Under the pieces are notes generated by a model. It was not told the DNA's origin. It made no database searches and worked only from the letters and a program-made list of their open reading frames with translations. Source: Pseudomonadales bacterium (GTDB taxonomy: Bacteria > Pseudomonadota > Gammaproteobacteria > Pseudomonadales > Azotimanducaceae). Taken from it: DNA of 64,000 bases. The stretch is taken from assembly GCA_019090615.1 (NCBI GenBank), contig JAHRVQ010000038.1:19333-83332 (forward strand). The letters are read 5' to 3'. Positions 37,975 to 45,617 of this stretch are shown here, one piece after another; positions within the stretch are counted from its first letter, which is position 1, and the number at the start of each line of letters is the position of its first letter. The position numbers were made by a program, and so were the translations under genes.

Positions 37975-38275
37975 GGTGAACTCCTGAATTTTTTATGCTG
38001 TGCCCCGTATCAGTATAGTAAAGTACACAAGGTATGCCAATGACTACCCTGTGGTGTTTTGGTCAAGTTTAGTTTTAGCCTTAATTGATCCACCTGATTG
38101 TGCCTCTGAATGTGCAACTGATTGCGTGAGGTTTATCAGGTGTCTCAGCAGTGAGTAAATACCGGTTTAAACGATCATGCAGGCACCTGGTCAGAATCGT
38201 CTAATTTGGTATAGGGTGCCTGGGTACAGTAGAATTAAAATTTGAAGGTAACAGCCTGCGAATGGAATATTGAAT
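37975..38275. other. Intergenic region CBS protein / secreted protein
   Basis: 301 bp between divergent genes. A diverged 12-bp periodicity (TGATTGTGCCTC-like) at about 38095-38130 is the only structure noticed. Confidence 0.35.
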
Positions 38276-38884
38276 ATGCGTACGAGCCGTTTGGTGATCT
38301 TTATATTAACCATTAGTTGTAGTGTTGCGCTGTCAGTTAATGTTGCCGCTGCCGCTATAGATTCTGTAGCAGCTTCTGCAAGTCATGTAGCCAGGCAGCG
38401 GGTGCTTGAGTTGCTGCAAGGTTATGAATGGCATTTATCCGACTATCAATTTGAAACTATGCCGCCCAATACCTATGAAATTTTAATGGATATTGTAGCC
38501 GATGAAAATTTGTTGGCATTTGTTCGTCGTAGAGCGCTGTTGGCATTGTCACATTATGCTAATGAAACCGTATGGCTGTTTTTTATTCAGTGGATGGCGA
38601 AAGACGATAATTTGATAAAACCCCAGCGAGTGATCGAAACAATGTGCGCGACGTTTGCAGCCTCAAAGCCAGCGCAACTTGGTCAATTGCTATTGCCGGA
38701 TCTGGTAGCAACAGATGTTCACTATGCTGCAGCGATTGAAAAATGTTTGCAGCAGACCAACAGCCTAAGTGAGGCTGATGTTGGTTTAGCGTTGAAGGTA
38801 TATGCGGCTGGGCGACTCGAATCAAATCGGCAATCTGATGTGAAATTTGGTAATGGCTATGTGTATTCAGAGCAGCTTAAGTGA
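38276..38884 (+). CDS. Secreted helical-repeat protein of unknown function
   Basis: About 202 residues from the ATG at 38276. The N-terminal signal peptide (LVIFILTISCSVALSVNVAAA) predicts export. The mature part is helical with HEAT-like pairs (FVRRRALLALSHYANETVWLF; RVIETMCATFAASKPAQL). Not recognised as a named family. Its stop overlaps the next ATG (TGATG), so it is probably co-translated with the PhyH-type gene, which is odd because that product looks cytoplasmic. Confidence 0.75.
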   Translation: MRTSRLVIFILTISCSVALSVNVAAAAIDSVAASASHVARQRVLELLQGYEWHLSDYQFETMPPNTYEILMDIVADENLLAFVRRRALLALSHYANETVWLFFIQWMAKDDNLIKPQRVIETMCATFAASKPAQLGQLLLPDLVATDVHYAAAIEKCLQQTNSLSEADVGLALKVYAAGRLESNRQSDVKFGNGYVYSEQLK

Positions 38885-39654
38885 TGCCTGCATCGCCGAC
38901 ATTTACCGACGCTGATTTGTGCGCGTTTGAGCGCGATGGTTATTTTATTTGGCGTGGCCTGGTAACTGAAGCTGATTGCTCGAAAATGAAACAGGTCGCA
39001 GACACGCATCTTGCTGAGTGTTTGGCGCCTGCAGAGTACGAGGTCGATGTATGTTACCCAGGTGCACCGAACACCCTGGATTCACTGGGTGGCGAAACAG
39101 TTCGGCGGTTGCTGCATGCCTTTAGTCGGCATCCGGTGTTCAGGGATTGGGCTACATCCAAGGTATTAAGAAATTTATTGGTGCAATTGTTCGCGGATGA
39201 CGCGGTGCAACTTTCTCAGAGTCATCACAATTGTATTATGACGAAAAGACCGGGTTATAGCAGTGCGACGTTGTGGCATCAGGATAATAGGTATTGGGAT
39301 TTTGATCAGCAAAATTTGATAAGCGTATGGCTGGCGTTAGGTGATGAGCAGATCAAAAATGGTTGCTTGAGAGTGATACCAGGTTCGCACAAAATGAATT
39401 TTGAATCGGGCAGGTTTGATGCGAATTTGTTTCTTCGTACCGATTTGGCCGAAAACAAGGCGCTCATTGGCAAATTTGTTCGAGTAGCGCTTAATAAGGG
39501 TGATGTTTTGTTTTTCCATAGTAAACTATTTCATGCGGCTGGACGTAATCTAACCAATGAAACCAAAACCTCGCTTGTCTTTACCTATCACGAAATGAAG
39601 AATTCTCCGATTCATGGAACCCGTTCGGCACGATACCCTAGCATTTCAATCTAG
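38884..39654 (+). CDS. Phytanoyl-CoA dioxygenase (PhyH) family protein
   Basis: 256 residues, Fe(II)/2-oxoglutarate oxygenase. The facial triad is H-x-D in LWHQDNRYW (~132/134) and a distal His in HSKLFHAAGRN (~217), followed by a candidate Arg/Lys for 2-oxoglutarate. The N-terminal FERDGYFIWRGLV is typical of PhyH. The substrate is unknown; bacterial members hydroxylate diverse small molecules. The ATG overlaps the upstream stop, and a GTG one codon earlier is less likely. Confidence 0.9.
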   Translation: MPASPTFTDADLCAFERDGYFIWRGLVTEADCSKMKQVADTHLAECLAPAEYEVDVCYPGAPNTLDSLGGETVRRLLHAFSRHPVFRDWATSKVLRNLLVQLFADDAVQLSQSHHNCIMTKRPGYSSATLWHQDNRYWDFDQQNLISVWLALGDEQIKNGCLRVIPGSHKMNFESGRFDANLFLRTDLAENKALIGKFVRVALNKGDVLFFHSKLFHAAGRNLTNETKTSLVFTYHEMKNSPIHGTRSARYPSISI

Positions 39655-40017
39655 CAAAGCAGTGGCTAAATGACGATATTAGTTAACTCTGGGCCGATCT
39701 TAGGGGCAGGTATTGAATGCCGTATTGGGCATAACCCGGGCAGTAAGCAGAGAAGGGTTTCCAATAGGCTATCAAATTTTCATTTAGATGTTAGAAGTTT
39801 TGATGTTAGAGATTTATAGATTGTTAACAGTGATTTATAGATTGAAGGGAGGAGATATTTCAAGCATCTTTTTCTGAATTACTGGTTTTCGTTGGGCCGT
39901 GCTATACCATTCTATTTTTGCGATGTGTTTAGCGATGTGTTTAGGCACGTGCAAAGATTGTTGAAATGCGTAATATCATTAATTGAGTTTCATTGTTTAT
40001 GGGGTACACTGGGCATC
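39655..40017. other. Intergenic region upstream of pseudo-protease/FHA gene
   Basis: 363 bp. Short duplications occur: GATGTTAGA repeated at ~39788-39812, GATTTATAGATTG twice (~39813-39845), and GCGATGTGTTTA twice at 39920-39943. No other gene was seen; the upstream extension of the next frame to 39892 (TTG) is probably not translated. Confidence 0.4.
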
Positions 40018-41556
40018 GTGAAAAATTATCTACATCAATGGTTGGCTTTAGTCTGTGGTTTGGTCACATTGTTGTTTGCCTATGGCGCTGCAGGGTCAGG
40101 TATTGAAGAGTCGAAGCTAAGAAAAAGTATTGTATCAGTGCATGCTTATTTGGGGGGTCGATCAGTACTTGAAGGCACCGGTTTTGTGGTTCATAGCGAC
40201 GAATTCAATGGTTATGTCGTCGTCAACGCTAACGCGCTTAAAGACCAGCATACATTAACAATTAAACTGCCAGATAGCGAAACAGAACTGATCGCACAAG
40301 TTCTATCAAGTCGTACTGATATTGACTTTGCGCTGCTTAAGGTAAGCGGTATGAGGTTGCCGAGTATTCCGTTTGCTGCCCGTCAGCCGGTTACCGGCGA
40401 TATTGTATGGACTGCAAATCGCTGGAATTCAAACCACAACCTGCTGGGCTTGTCGAAAGGAACATTGCGGAGCAGCAATGCCCTGGCGAATGAAAATAGC
40501 CGGCTATTAATTCATGATGCGATAGGTAACGGACGGGCTTTTGGCTCTGTTTTGCTTAATGAGTGTGGTGAGGTGGTGGGTCTTAATACCGCGCTAAGTA
40601 AGGACGATAACATGGTTAAAGCGGTTGATGGAGGCACATTAATGCGGCTGCTTAAACAGCAAAATGTTCGGCCTGAACAATCAACTTCGGTCTGTATCTC
40701 CGAAATTCAATTGGCGACTAACCGTGCTGAGTATGCTGCAGAAGAGGCAATGAAAGCGAAGCAAATTGCTAATGCCGCACAGCTAGTGGTTATTTCGCTT
40801 GAAAAAAAATTAACCACAACGGCAAATAAAAATTTATATTTGACTCAGCAGATTGAGAGTGCAAGGTCTAGAGCTGAGCAGGCAATAGCAGCGGCCGAGC
40901 GAGTGGGTGTCAGAAGCCAGGAAATTCAATTAGAAATGGAAAGAAAAGCCGTCAGTCTTCAGGCTGAAACACAGGAATTAGTTCGGCAATTTGAAAGAGA
41001 GAGTGCACTCGCGGAGCAGCGTTTTGATCAATTACTCGCGGAACAGATACAAACCACTGCGACCCGCGAAAAACTTCTGATTTTTGGTTTTATTGTATTT
41101 GCTGTAGTTTCTGGTTTGCTGATTATTGTTTTCCAGCGAAAACCATTTGTTGGTCTGCCAAAGGGTCGGTTTGCCCTTGAACCGGACAAACCTTCGGTTT
41201 TAACTCGGCTCGAACGTAGTATTGAAGATATAGCAGAATATGTTCTGGACGGTAAAGATGATGATGGGGCTCGATATCAGCTGCGCATACCGAGAAAACA
41301 AATGGGTGAATATGACGGTGTTGTGATTGGCAGAAACCCGAAGAATAGCCCTTTTATCATAAACCACGCTGATGTTTCACGAAAGCATGTGCGATTGAAG
41401 ATGATAAAAGATCGACTTTTTATCGAGGACCTGGGTTCAACCAATGGTACTAGCGTAAATGGCCAGGCGATAGAGGAAAAAGGGGCTGTATCTATTATTA
41501 ATGGGGATCAGATCGTAATGGGGTCGGTGGTGATGAACTTGAAATGTGTTAACTGA
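40018..41556 (+). CDS. Membrane-spanning trypsin-like pseudo-protease with cytoplasmic FHA domain
   Basis: About 512 residues from a GTG that places a signal-anchor (LALVCGLVTLLFAYGAAG) at the N terminus. Residues ~30-230 resemble a DegP-type trypsin fold, but the His box reads VNANAL instead of TNAHVV and the Ser loop reads GRAFGSVLLN instead of GNSGGPLL; the Asp box TDIDFALLKV remains, so the domain should be inactive. Then come an Ala/Glu-rich coiled coil (~240-345), a second membrane helix (LLIFGFIVFAVVSGLLIIVF, ~353-373) and an FHA domain (VVIGRNP, HADVSRKHVRL, DLGSTNGTSVNG). The layout suggests a periplasmic sensor signalling to a cytoplasmic phosphothreonine-binding module. No Ser/Thr kinase is adjacent. 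Confidence 0.85.
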   Translation: MKNYLHQWLALVCGLVTLLFAYGAAGSGIEESKLRKSIVSVHAYLGGRSVLEGTGFVVHSDEFNGYVVVNANALKDQHTLTIKLPDSETELIAQVLSSRTDIDFALLKVSGMRLPSIPFAARQPVTGDIVWTANRWNSNHNLLGLSKGTLRSSNALANENSRLLIHDAIGNGRAFGSVLLNECGEVVGLNTALSKDDNMVKAVDGGTLMRLLKQQNVRPEQSTSVCISEIQLATNRAEYAAEEAMKAKQIANAAQLVVISLEKKLTTTANKNLYLTQQIESARSRAEQAIAAAERVGVRSQEIQLEMERKAVSLQAETQELVRQFERESALAEQRFDQLLAEQIQTTATREKLLIFGFIVFAVVSGLLIIVFQRKPFVGLPKGRFALEPDKPSVLTRLERSIEDIAEYVLDGKDDDGARYQLRIPRKQMGEYDGVVIGRNPKNSPFIINHADVSRKHVRLKMIKDRLFIEDLGSTNGTSVNGQAIEEKGAVSIINGDQIVMGSVVMNLKCVN

Positions 41557-41930
41557 TAATGCGTCAAAGGAAAAGAGCTCCAGATAGCCTTTATATAGCT
41601 GGTTTATCTGTTAATATCTTCGCTGCTTTGGAGACCTGCGTCCAAAAGAGGCGGGTGTCTGTTAAAAAATGAGCCGATGGGGTCAGTTATAATTGAGAAG
41701 GTCACGAGCCGATTGTTGAACATCTGATTGTTGAACATTTTTTGTCATTTTCACAATATCTAAAATAACGAATGTGAACGCCGGTGATATATCTCACCCT
41801 GAATCTTGTGCGTTCGATTTTTGCTGGATCCTGGTTACTGGTTGGTAGGTAGTGTGATGAGAATGGGCTGTAGCGTAGTGAGATAAAAACGCCGTCTCAA
41901 TTTAAGATTTGAGTAATTTAGGAAAGTATT
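41557..41930. other. Intergenic region upstream of korA
   Basis: 374 bp with no gene. GATTGTTGAACAT is directly duplicated at ~41712-41740. A promoter for korAB should lie here. Confidence 0.35.
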
Positions 41931-43802
41931 ATGTCTGTAGTTGAAGAAATTAACCAACCCGATGTGGCCAATGCTGGATCAGGTGTGGTTGTGAGGTTTG
42001 CCGGTGATTCCGGCGATGGTATGCAATTAACTGGGAACAATTTTACCGAAGCTACCGCTATTTACGGTAATGACCTGGCAACTTTTCCGGATTTTCCTGC
42101 TGAGATTCGAGCCCCAGCGGGTGCTACTTTTGGTGTTTCAGCTTTTCAGATCTATTTCGGTTCAGAAGATGTTACTACTGCGGGCGACGATGTTGATGTG
42201 TTGATCGCAATGAACCCTGCGGCATTGATTACTAATCTAAAAGAACTTGTGCCTGGCGGGCTAATAATCGCTGATGCTGATGCTTTCACGGCCAAAAACC
42301 TGGCGCGCGCGGGTTATAAGGATAATCCACTTGAAGATGGCTCTCTCGACGCCTTTCGACTTATTTCTATCGGTATAACAAAACGTGTAGTTGATACGGT
42401 AAAACCTTTTGGACTTAGTCATAAGTTTGCAGTTCGTTGTAAGAATATGTGGACTTTGGGATTAACCATGTGGCTGTTTGATCGCAGTCGTGATGCTGCA
42501 ATCGATGGCTTGCGCACCAAGTTCGCTAGCAAACCTGATATAGCAGAGGCCAATGTTGCTGCGATAAATGCAGGTCATGCGTATGGCGAGACGGCCGAAT
42601 TACCGACCGGTGTAGAAGTTTATAAAGTGCCTGCAGCTTCTGTTAAACCTGGCTTATATCGAAATACCACCGGTACAGAGTCATTGTCTTATGGGATTAT
42701 TGCTGGCGGCCAATTGGCAAATGTACCCATTTTATTTGCTTCGTATCCTATAACGCCAGCTTCAGGTTTGCTGCATACACTTTCCGGGCAGAAACAATTT
42801 GATGTAATGACGTTTCAGGCTGAAGATGAAATTGCTGCAGTTTGTGCCGCCATTGGGGCCTCTTTTGCGGGCTCGCTAGGTGTGACTTCCAGCTCTGGGC
42901 CTGGTATTTCTTTAAAGGCTGAGGCTATATCTTTAGCCTGTGCCACCGAGTTGCCCTTATTGATAGTAAATACCCAACGGGGTGGTCCATCTACCGGTCT
43001 GCCGACCAAGACCGAGCAGTCTGACCTATATCAATCTGTATTTGGTCGTCACGGCGATACTAGTTTGCCGGTTATTGCAGCAAAAGACTCGGTGGATTGT
43101 TTTGATGTGGCAATCGAAGCCATTCGTATTGCGACTAAATATCGTACTCCAGTGATCTTGTTAAGTGATGGCTATATTGCAAATGCTTCAGAGCCATGGT
43201 TTGTTCCTGATATCAATGACTATACCCCTTTTCCTGTAGAGTTTGAGGCCGAGCCCGAAGGGTTCTCGCCAGTTAATCGTGACCCAGAGACCCTGGCAAG
43301 AGTATGGGCGAAACCAGGTACGCCCGGTATGGAACACAGAATAGGCGGTATTGAAAAAGACGCGGTTACAGGTGATATATCCTACGATTCAGAAAATCAC
43401 CAGAAGATGACCGATATAAGAAAAGCCAAGATCGACGGTATTGCACGGGATATACCTCTGCAGGATATTGCCATGGGTTCTGAAAAAGGCGCTGTTGCCG
43501 TTGTTGGCTGGGGTTCTACCTACGGTTCTATCCACCAGGGTGTGAAGCGCTGCAGGCAGGACGGAATGGAAGTGTCGCATATTCATATCCGCCACATGTG
43601 GCCGCTGCCAGCTAATTTAGGTGAATTACTATCGGGTTATGAAAAGGTATTGGTACCCGAGATGAATACCGGCCAGCTGGTTAAGATATTACGTGCTGAA
43701 TATATGATTGATGCCAAGGGCTACAGCAAGGTCAATGGGCAGCCTTTTAAAATTCGAGAAATTGAGAACGAGATTAAAGCCTTAGCGGAGGTCGTAAAAT
43801 GA
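41931..43802 (+). CDS. korA: 2-oxoacid (2-oxoglutarate):ferredoxin oxidoreductase, fused gamma-alpha subunit
   Basis: 623 residues. The N-terminal gamma domain (~20-200) has FAGDSGDGMQLTGNNF; the alpha domain contains FASYPITPASGLLH (~270), ITSSSGPG-like VTSSSGPGISLKAEA and TGLPTKTEQSDLYQ. The enzyme oxidises 2-oxoglutarate (or a related 2-oxoacid) to the acyl-CoA, reducing ferredoxin. The start ATG follows AGGAAAG. korB begins with a 4-bp ATGA overlap. No delta (ferredoxin) subunit gene is nearby, so the electron carrier is encoded elsewhere. Confidence 0.93.
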   Translation: MSVVEEINQPDVANAGSGVVVRFAGDSGDGMQLTGNNFTEATAIYGNDLATFPDFPAEIRAPAGATFGVSAFQIYFGSEDVTTAGDDVDVLIAMNPAALITNLKELVPGGLIIADADAFTAKNLARAGYKDNPLEDGSLDAFRLISIGITKRVVDTVKPFGLSHKFAVRCKNMWTLGLTMWLFDRSRDAAIDGLRTKFASKPDIAEANVAAINAGHAYGETAELPTGVEVYKVPAASVKPGLYRNTTGTESLSYGIIAGGQLANVPILFASYPITPASGLLHTLSGQKQFDVMTFQAEDEIAAVCAAIGASFAGSLGVTSSSGPGISLKAEAISLACATELPLLIVNTQRGGPSTGLPTKTEQSDLYQSVFGRHGDTSLPVIAAKDSVDCFDVAIEAIRIATKYRTPVILLSDGYIANASEPWFVPDINDYTPFPVEFEAEPEGFSPVNRDPETLARVWAKPGTPGMEHRIGGIEKDAVTGDISYDSENHQKMTDIRKAKIDGIARDIPLQDIAMGSEKGAVAVVGWGSTYGSIHQGVKRCRQDGMEVSHIHIRHMWPLPANLGELLSGYEKVLVPEMNTGQLVKILRAEYMIDAKGYSKVNGQPFKIREIENEIKALAEVVK

Positions 43803-44815
43803 ACGCACCTGTAAAGTTAACTTTGAAAGATTACGCCACCGACCAGGAAGTGAGATGGTGCCCTGGGTGTGGTGATTATGCGATTTTGAAGACCATTCAA
43901 AAATTGATGCCAGAGTTAGGGGTGGCTAAAGAAAACTCTGTATTTGTATCAGGTATAGGCTGTTCATCACGCTTTCCTTATTATATGAATACCTTTGGCT
44001 TTCACACCATTCATGGCCGAGCGCCATCAGTTGCGACTGGGGTGAAATTAGCCAATCCTGAACTTGATGTGTGGATGATCACCGGTGATGGTGATGGTTT
44101 AAGCATTGGTGGTAATCATATGCTGCATGTACTTCGGCGTAATATTGATTTGAATATTTTGTTATTTAATAATGAAATCTACGGCCTCACTAAAGGTCAA
44201 TATTCACCAACCTCCAAAGTTGGCACTAAGTCCCCATCAACGCCAGATGGTTCGGTCGATTCGCCCTTAAACCCATGCACATTTGCACTCGGCGCTGGCG
44301 CAAAATTTGTTGCTCGTTCAATTGATACGGATATGAAACATTTGACTGCGGTGCTGACCGAGGGTCATCAGCACAGAGGGGCTTCTTTTGTAGAAATTTA
44401 CCAGAACTGTCCTGTGTACAATGATGAGATATTCGAACATCTAAAAAACAAAAAGACAGCGCCAGATACTCGACTGGTACTTGAAAATGGCGCGCCGATG
44501 ATTTTTGGTAAAGAGAAGAACAAAGGCATCACGCTTAATGTGCAGCGCTTGGCTTTAGAAGTCGTCACCATTGGAGAGGCGGGTATTACTGAAGCTGATA
44601 TTCTGGTACATGATGAAACTAATAAAGTAATGGCACAAATGTTGGTGGAGCTACAAGCCCCTGATTTTCCGACAGCCATTGGTGTTATCTATAATGCACC
44701 TGCTGTTGCCTATGTGGCTGATGTATATTCTCAGCGAATAGAAGTTAGAGAAAAGCAGGCACCAGCAGATCTGAATGCTTTGTTGAGGTCTGGTCATACC
44801 TGGACAGTTGAATAG
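43799..44815 (+). CDS. korB: 2-oxoacid:ferredoxin oxidoreductase beta subunit
   Basis: 338 residues, the thiamine-diphosphate and Fe-S subunit. VRWCPGCGDYAIL (~18-30) holds two of the cluster cysteines, FVSGIGCSSRFPYY another, and ITGDGDGLSIGGNH the ThDP/Mg2+ motif, followed by NNEIYGLTKGQYSPTS. It is translationally coupled to korA and followed by a strong terminator. Substrate preference for 2-oxoglutarate over pyruvate is inferred from the two-subunit architecture. Confidence 0.94.
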   Translation: MNAPVKLTLKDYATDQEVRWCPGCGDYAILKTIQKLMPELGVAKENSVFVSGIGCSSRFPYYMNTFGFHTIHGRAPSVATGVKLANPELDVWMITGDGDGLSIGGNHMLHVLRRNIDLNILLFNNEIYGLTKGQYSPTSKVGTKSPSTPDGSVDSPLNPCTFALGAGAKFVARSIDTDMKHLTAVLTEGHQHRGASFVEIYQNCPVYNDEIFEHLKNKKTAPDTRLVLENGAPMIFGKEKNKGITLNVQRLALEVVTIGEAGITEADILVHDETNKVMAQMLVELQAPDFPTAIGVIYNAPAVAYVADVYSQRIEVREKQAPADLNALLRSGHTWTVE

Positions 44816-44873
44816 GGTGTTTTTGAGCGTTAGCACCACCGTGCGCGCGACAAAGAGCGCTTAACAACTTTTA

Positions 44874-44905
44874 TAAAAAAACCTGGCTTTCGCCGGGTTT
44901 TTTTT
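44874..44905 (+). terminator. Rho-independent terminator of korAB
   Basis: AAAAAAACCTGGC-TTTC-GCCGGGTTTTTTTT: a 7-bp stem (one T-G wobble), 4-nt loop and eight T residues, 58 bp after the korB stop. Confidence 0.93.
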
Positions 44906-44977
44906 CGCCTGATGGTAGTTTTTGATTCACTGCCGTTCACAGGTTGCTTGAAGCAAGTTTAATTTATGGAGCAGGAA

Positions 44978-45532
44978 ATGAATCTTCTAATTGTTGGGGT
45001 TGGTATTTTTATAGGTATTCATTTACTGCCTGTGGTGGCGCCGCTGCGTACCCTGTTTTTCAATGCGCTGGGTGAAAAAGGTTATAAGGGCCTGTATTCG
45101 ATCATTGCACTAACAGGTTTTGGTTTAATAGTTTGGGGTAAGGCAGAGGCGGATTTTGTCAGCTTATGGGTGCCGCCAGAATGGAGTCGACAGTTAACCT
45201 GGTTGATGATGTTGCCAGCAATGATTCTTATTGTCGCAGCCAATGTCCCAGGAAATATCAAACGTTTTACACCGCACCCAATGATGTGGGCGGTATTTAT
45301 CTGGGCCATATCGCATCTGGCTACCAATGGCGACCAGGCCAGTATTGTTTTAATGTCGTCGTTCGCAATATATGCCTTGATACATATTATCTCGGCAAAT
45401 ATGCGGGGCGCAGAAAAACAAACTGAAATATTACCTTTTATAGCGGATATCAAAGTAGCTTTGATGGGTGCCTTTGCTTATGGACTTTTATTGTTTATCC
45501 ATCCCTGGCTATTTAGAATGCCTGCTTTTTAA
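44978..45532 (+). CDS. NnrU-family membrane protein
   Basis: About 184 residues with five to six hydrophobic helices. HLLPVVAPLRTLFFNALGEK and YKGLYSIIALTGFGLIVWG match the NnrU family, which is linked to nitric-oxide/denitrification genes and heme-containing relatives, though none are nearby. The ATG at 44978 is chosen because GGAGCAGGAA lies just before it, inside a frame opening four codons earlier. The histidines near membrane edges could bind heme. Confidence 0.88.
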   Translation: MNLLIVGVGIFIGIHLLPVVAPLRTLFFNALGEKGYKGLYSIIALTGFGLIVWGKAEADFVSLWVPPEWSRQLTWLMMLPAMILIVAANVPGNIKRFTPHPMMWAVFIWAISHLATNGDQASIVLMSSFAIYALIHIISANMRGAEKQTEILPFIADIKVALMGAFAYGLLLFIHPWLFRMPAF

Positions 45533-45539
45533 ATAGCGA

Positions 45540-45596
45540 AGTTGTAGATCTGAATAGAAGTTGTAGACCTGAATAGCAGTTGTAGACCTGAATCTT
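45540..45596. repeat. Three 19-bp tandem units
   Basis: Consensus AGTTGTAGACCTGAATAGC at 45540, 45559 and 45578, exact 19-bp period. Lies between the convergent NnrU and RND genes. Confidence 0.85.
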
Positions 45597-45617
45597 AGTA
45601 GCCATGAATAACCGCCA

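Noticed and set aside
40018..41556. An active DegP/HtrA protease
   Set aside because: His and Ser boxes are both altered, and no PDZ domain follows.
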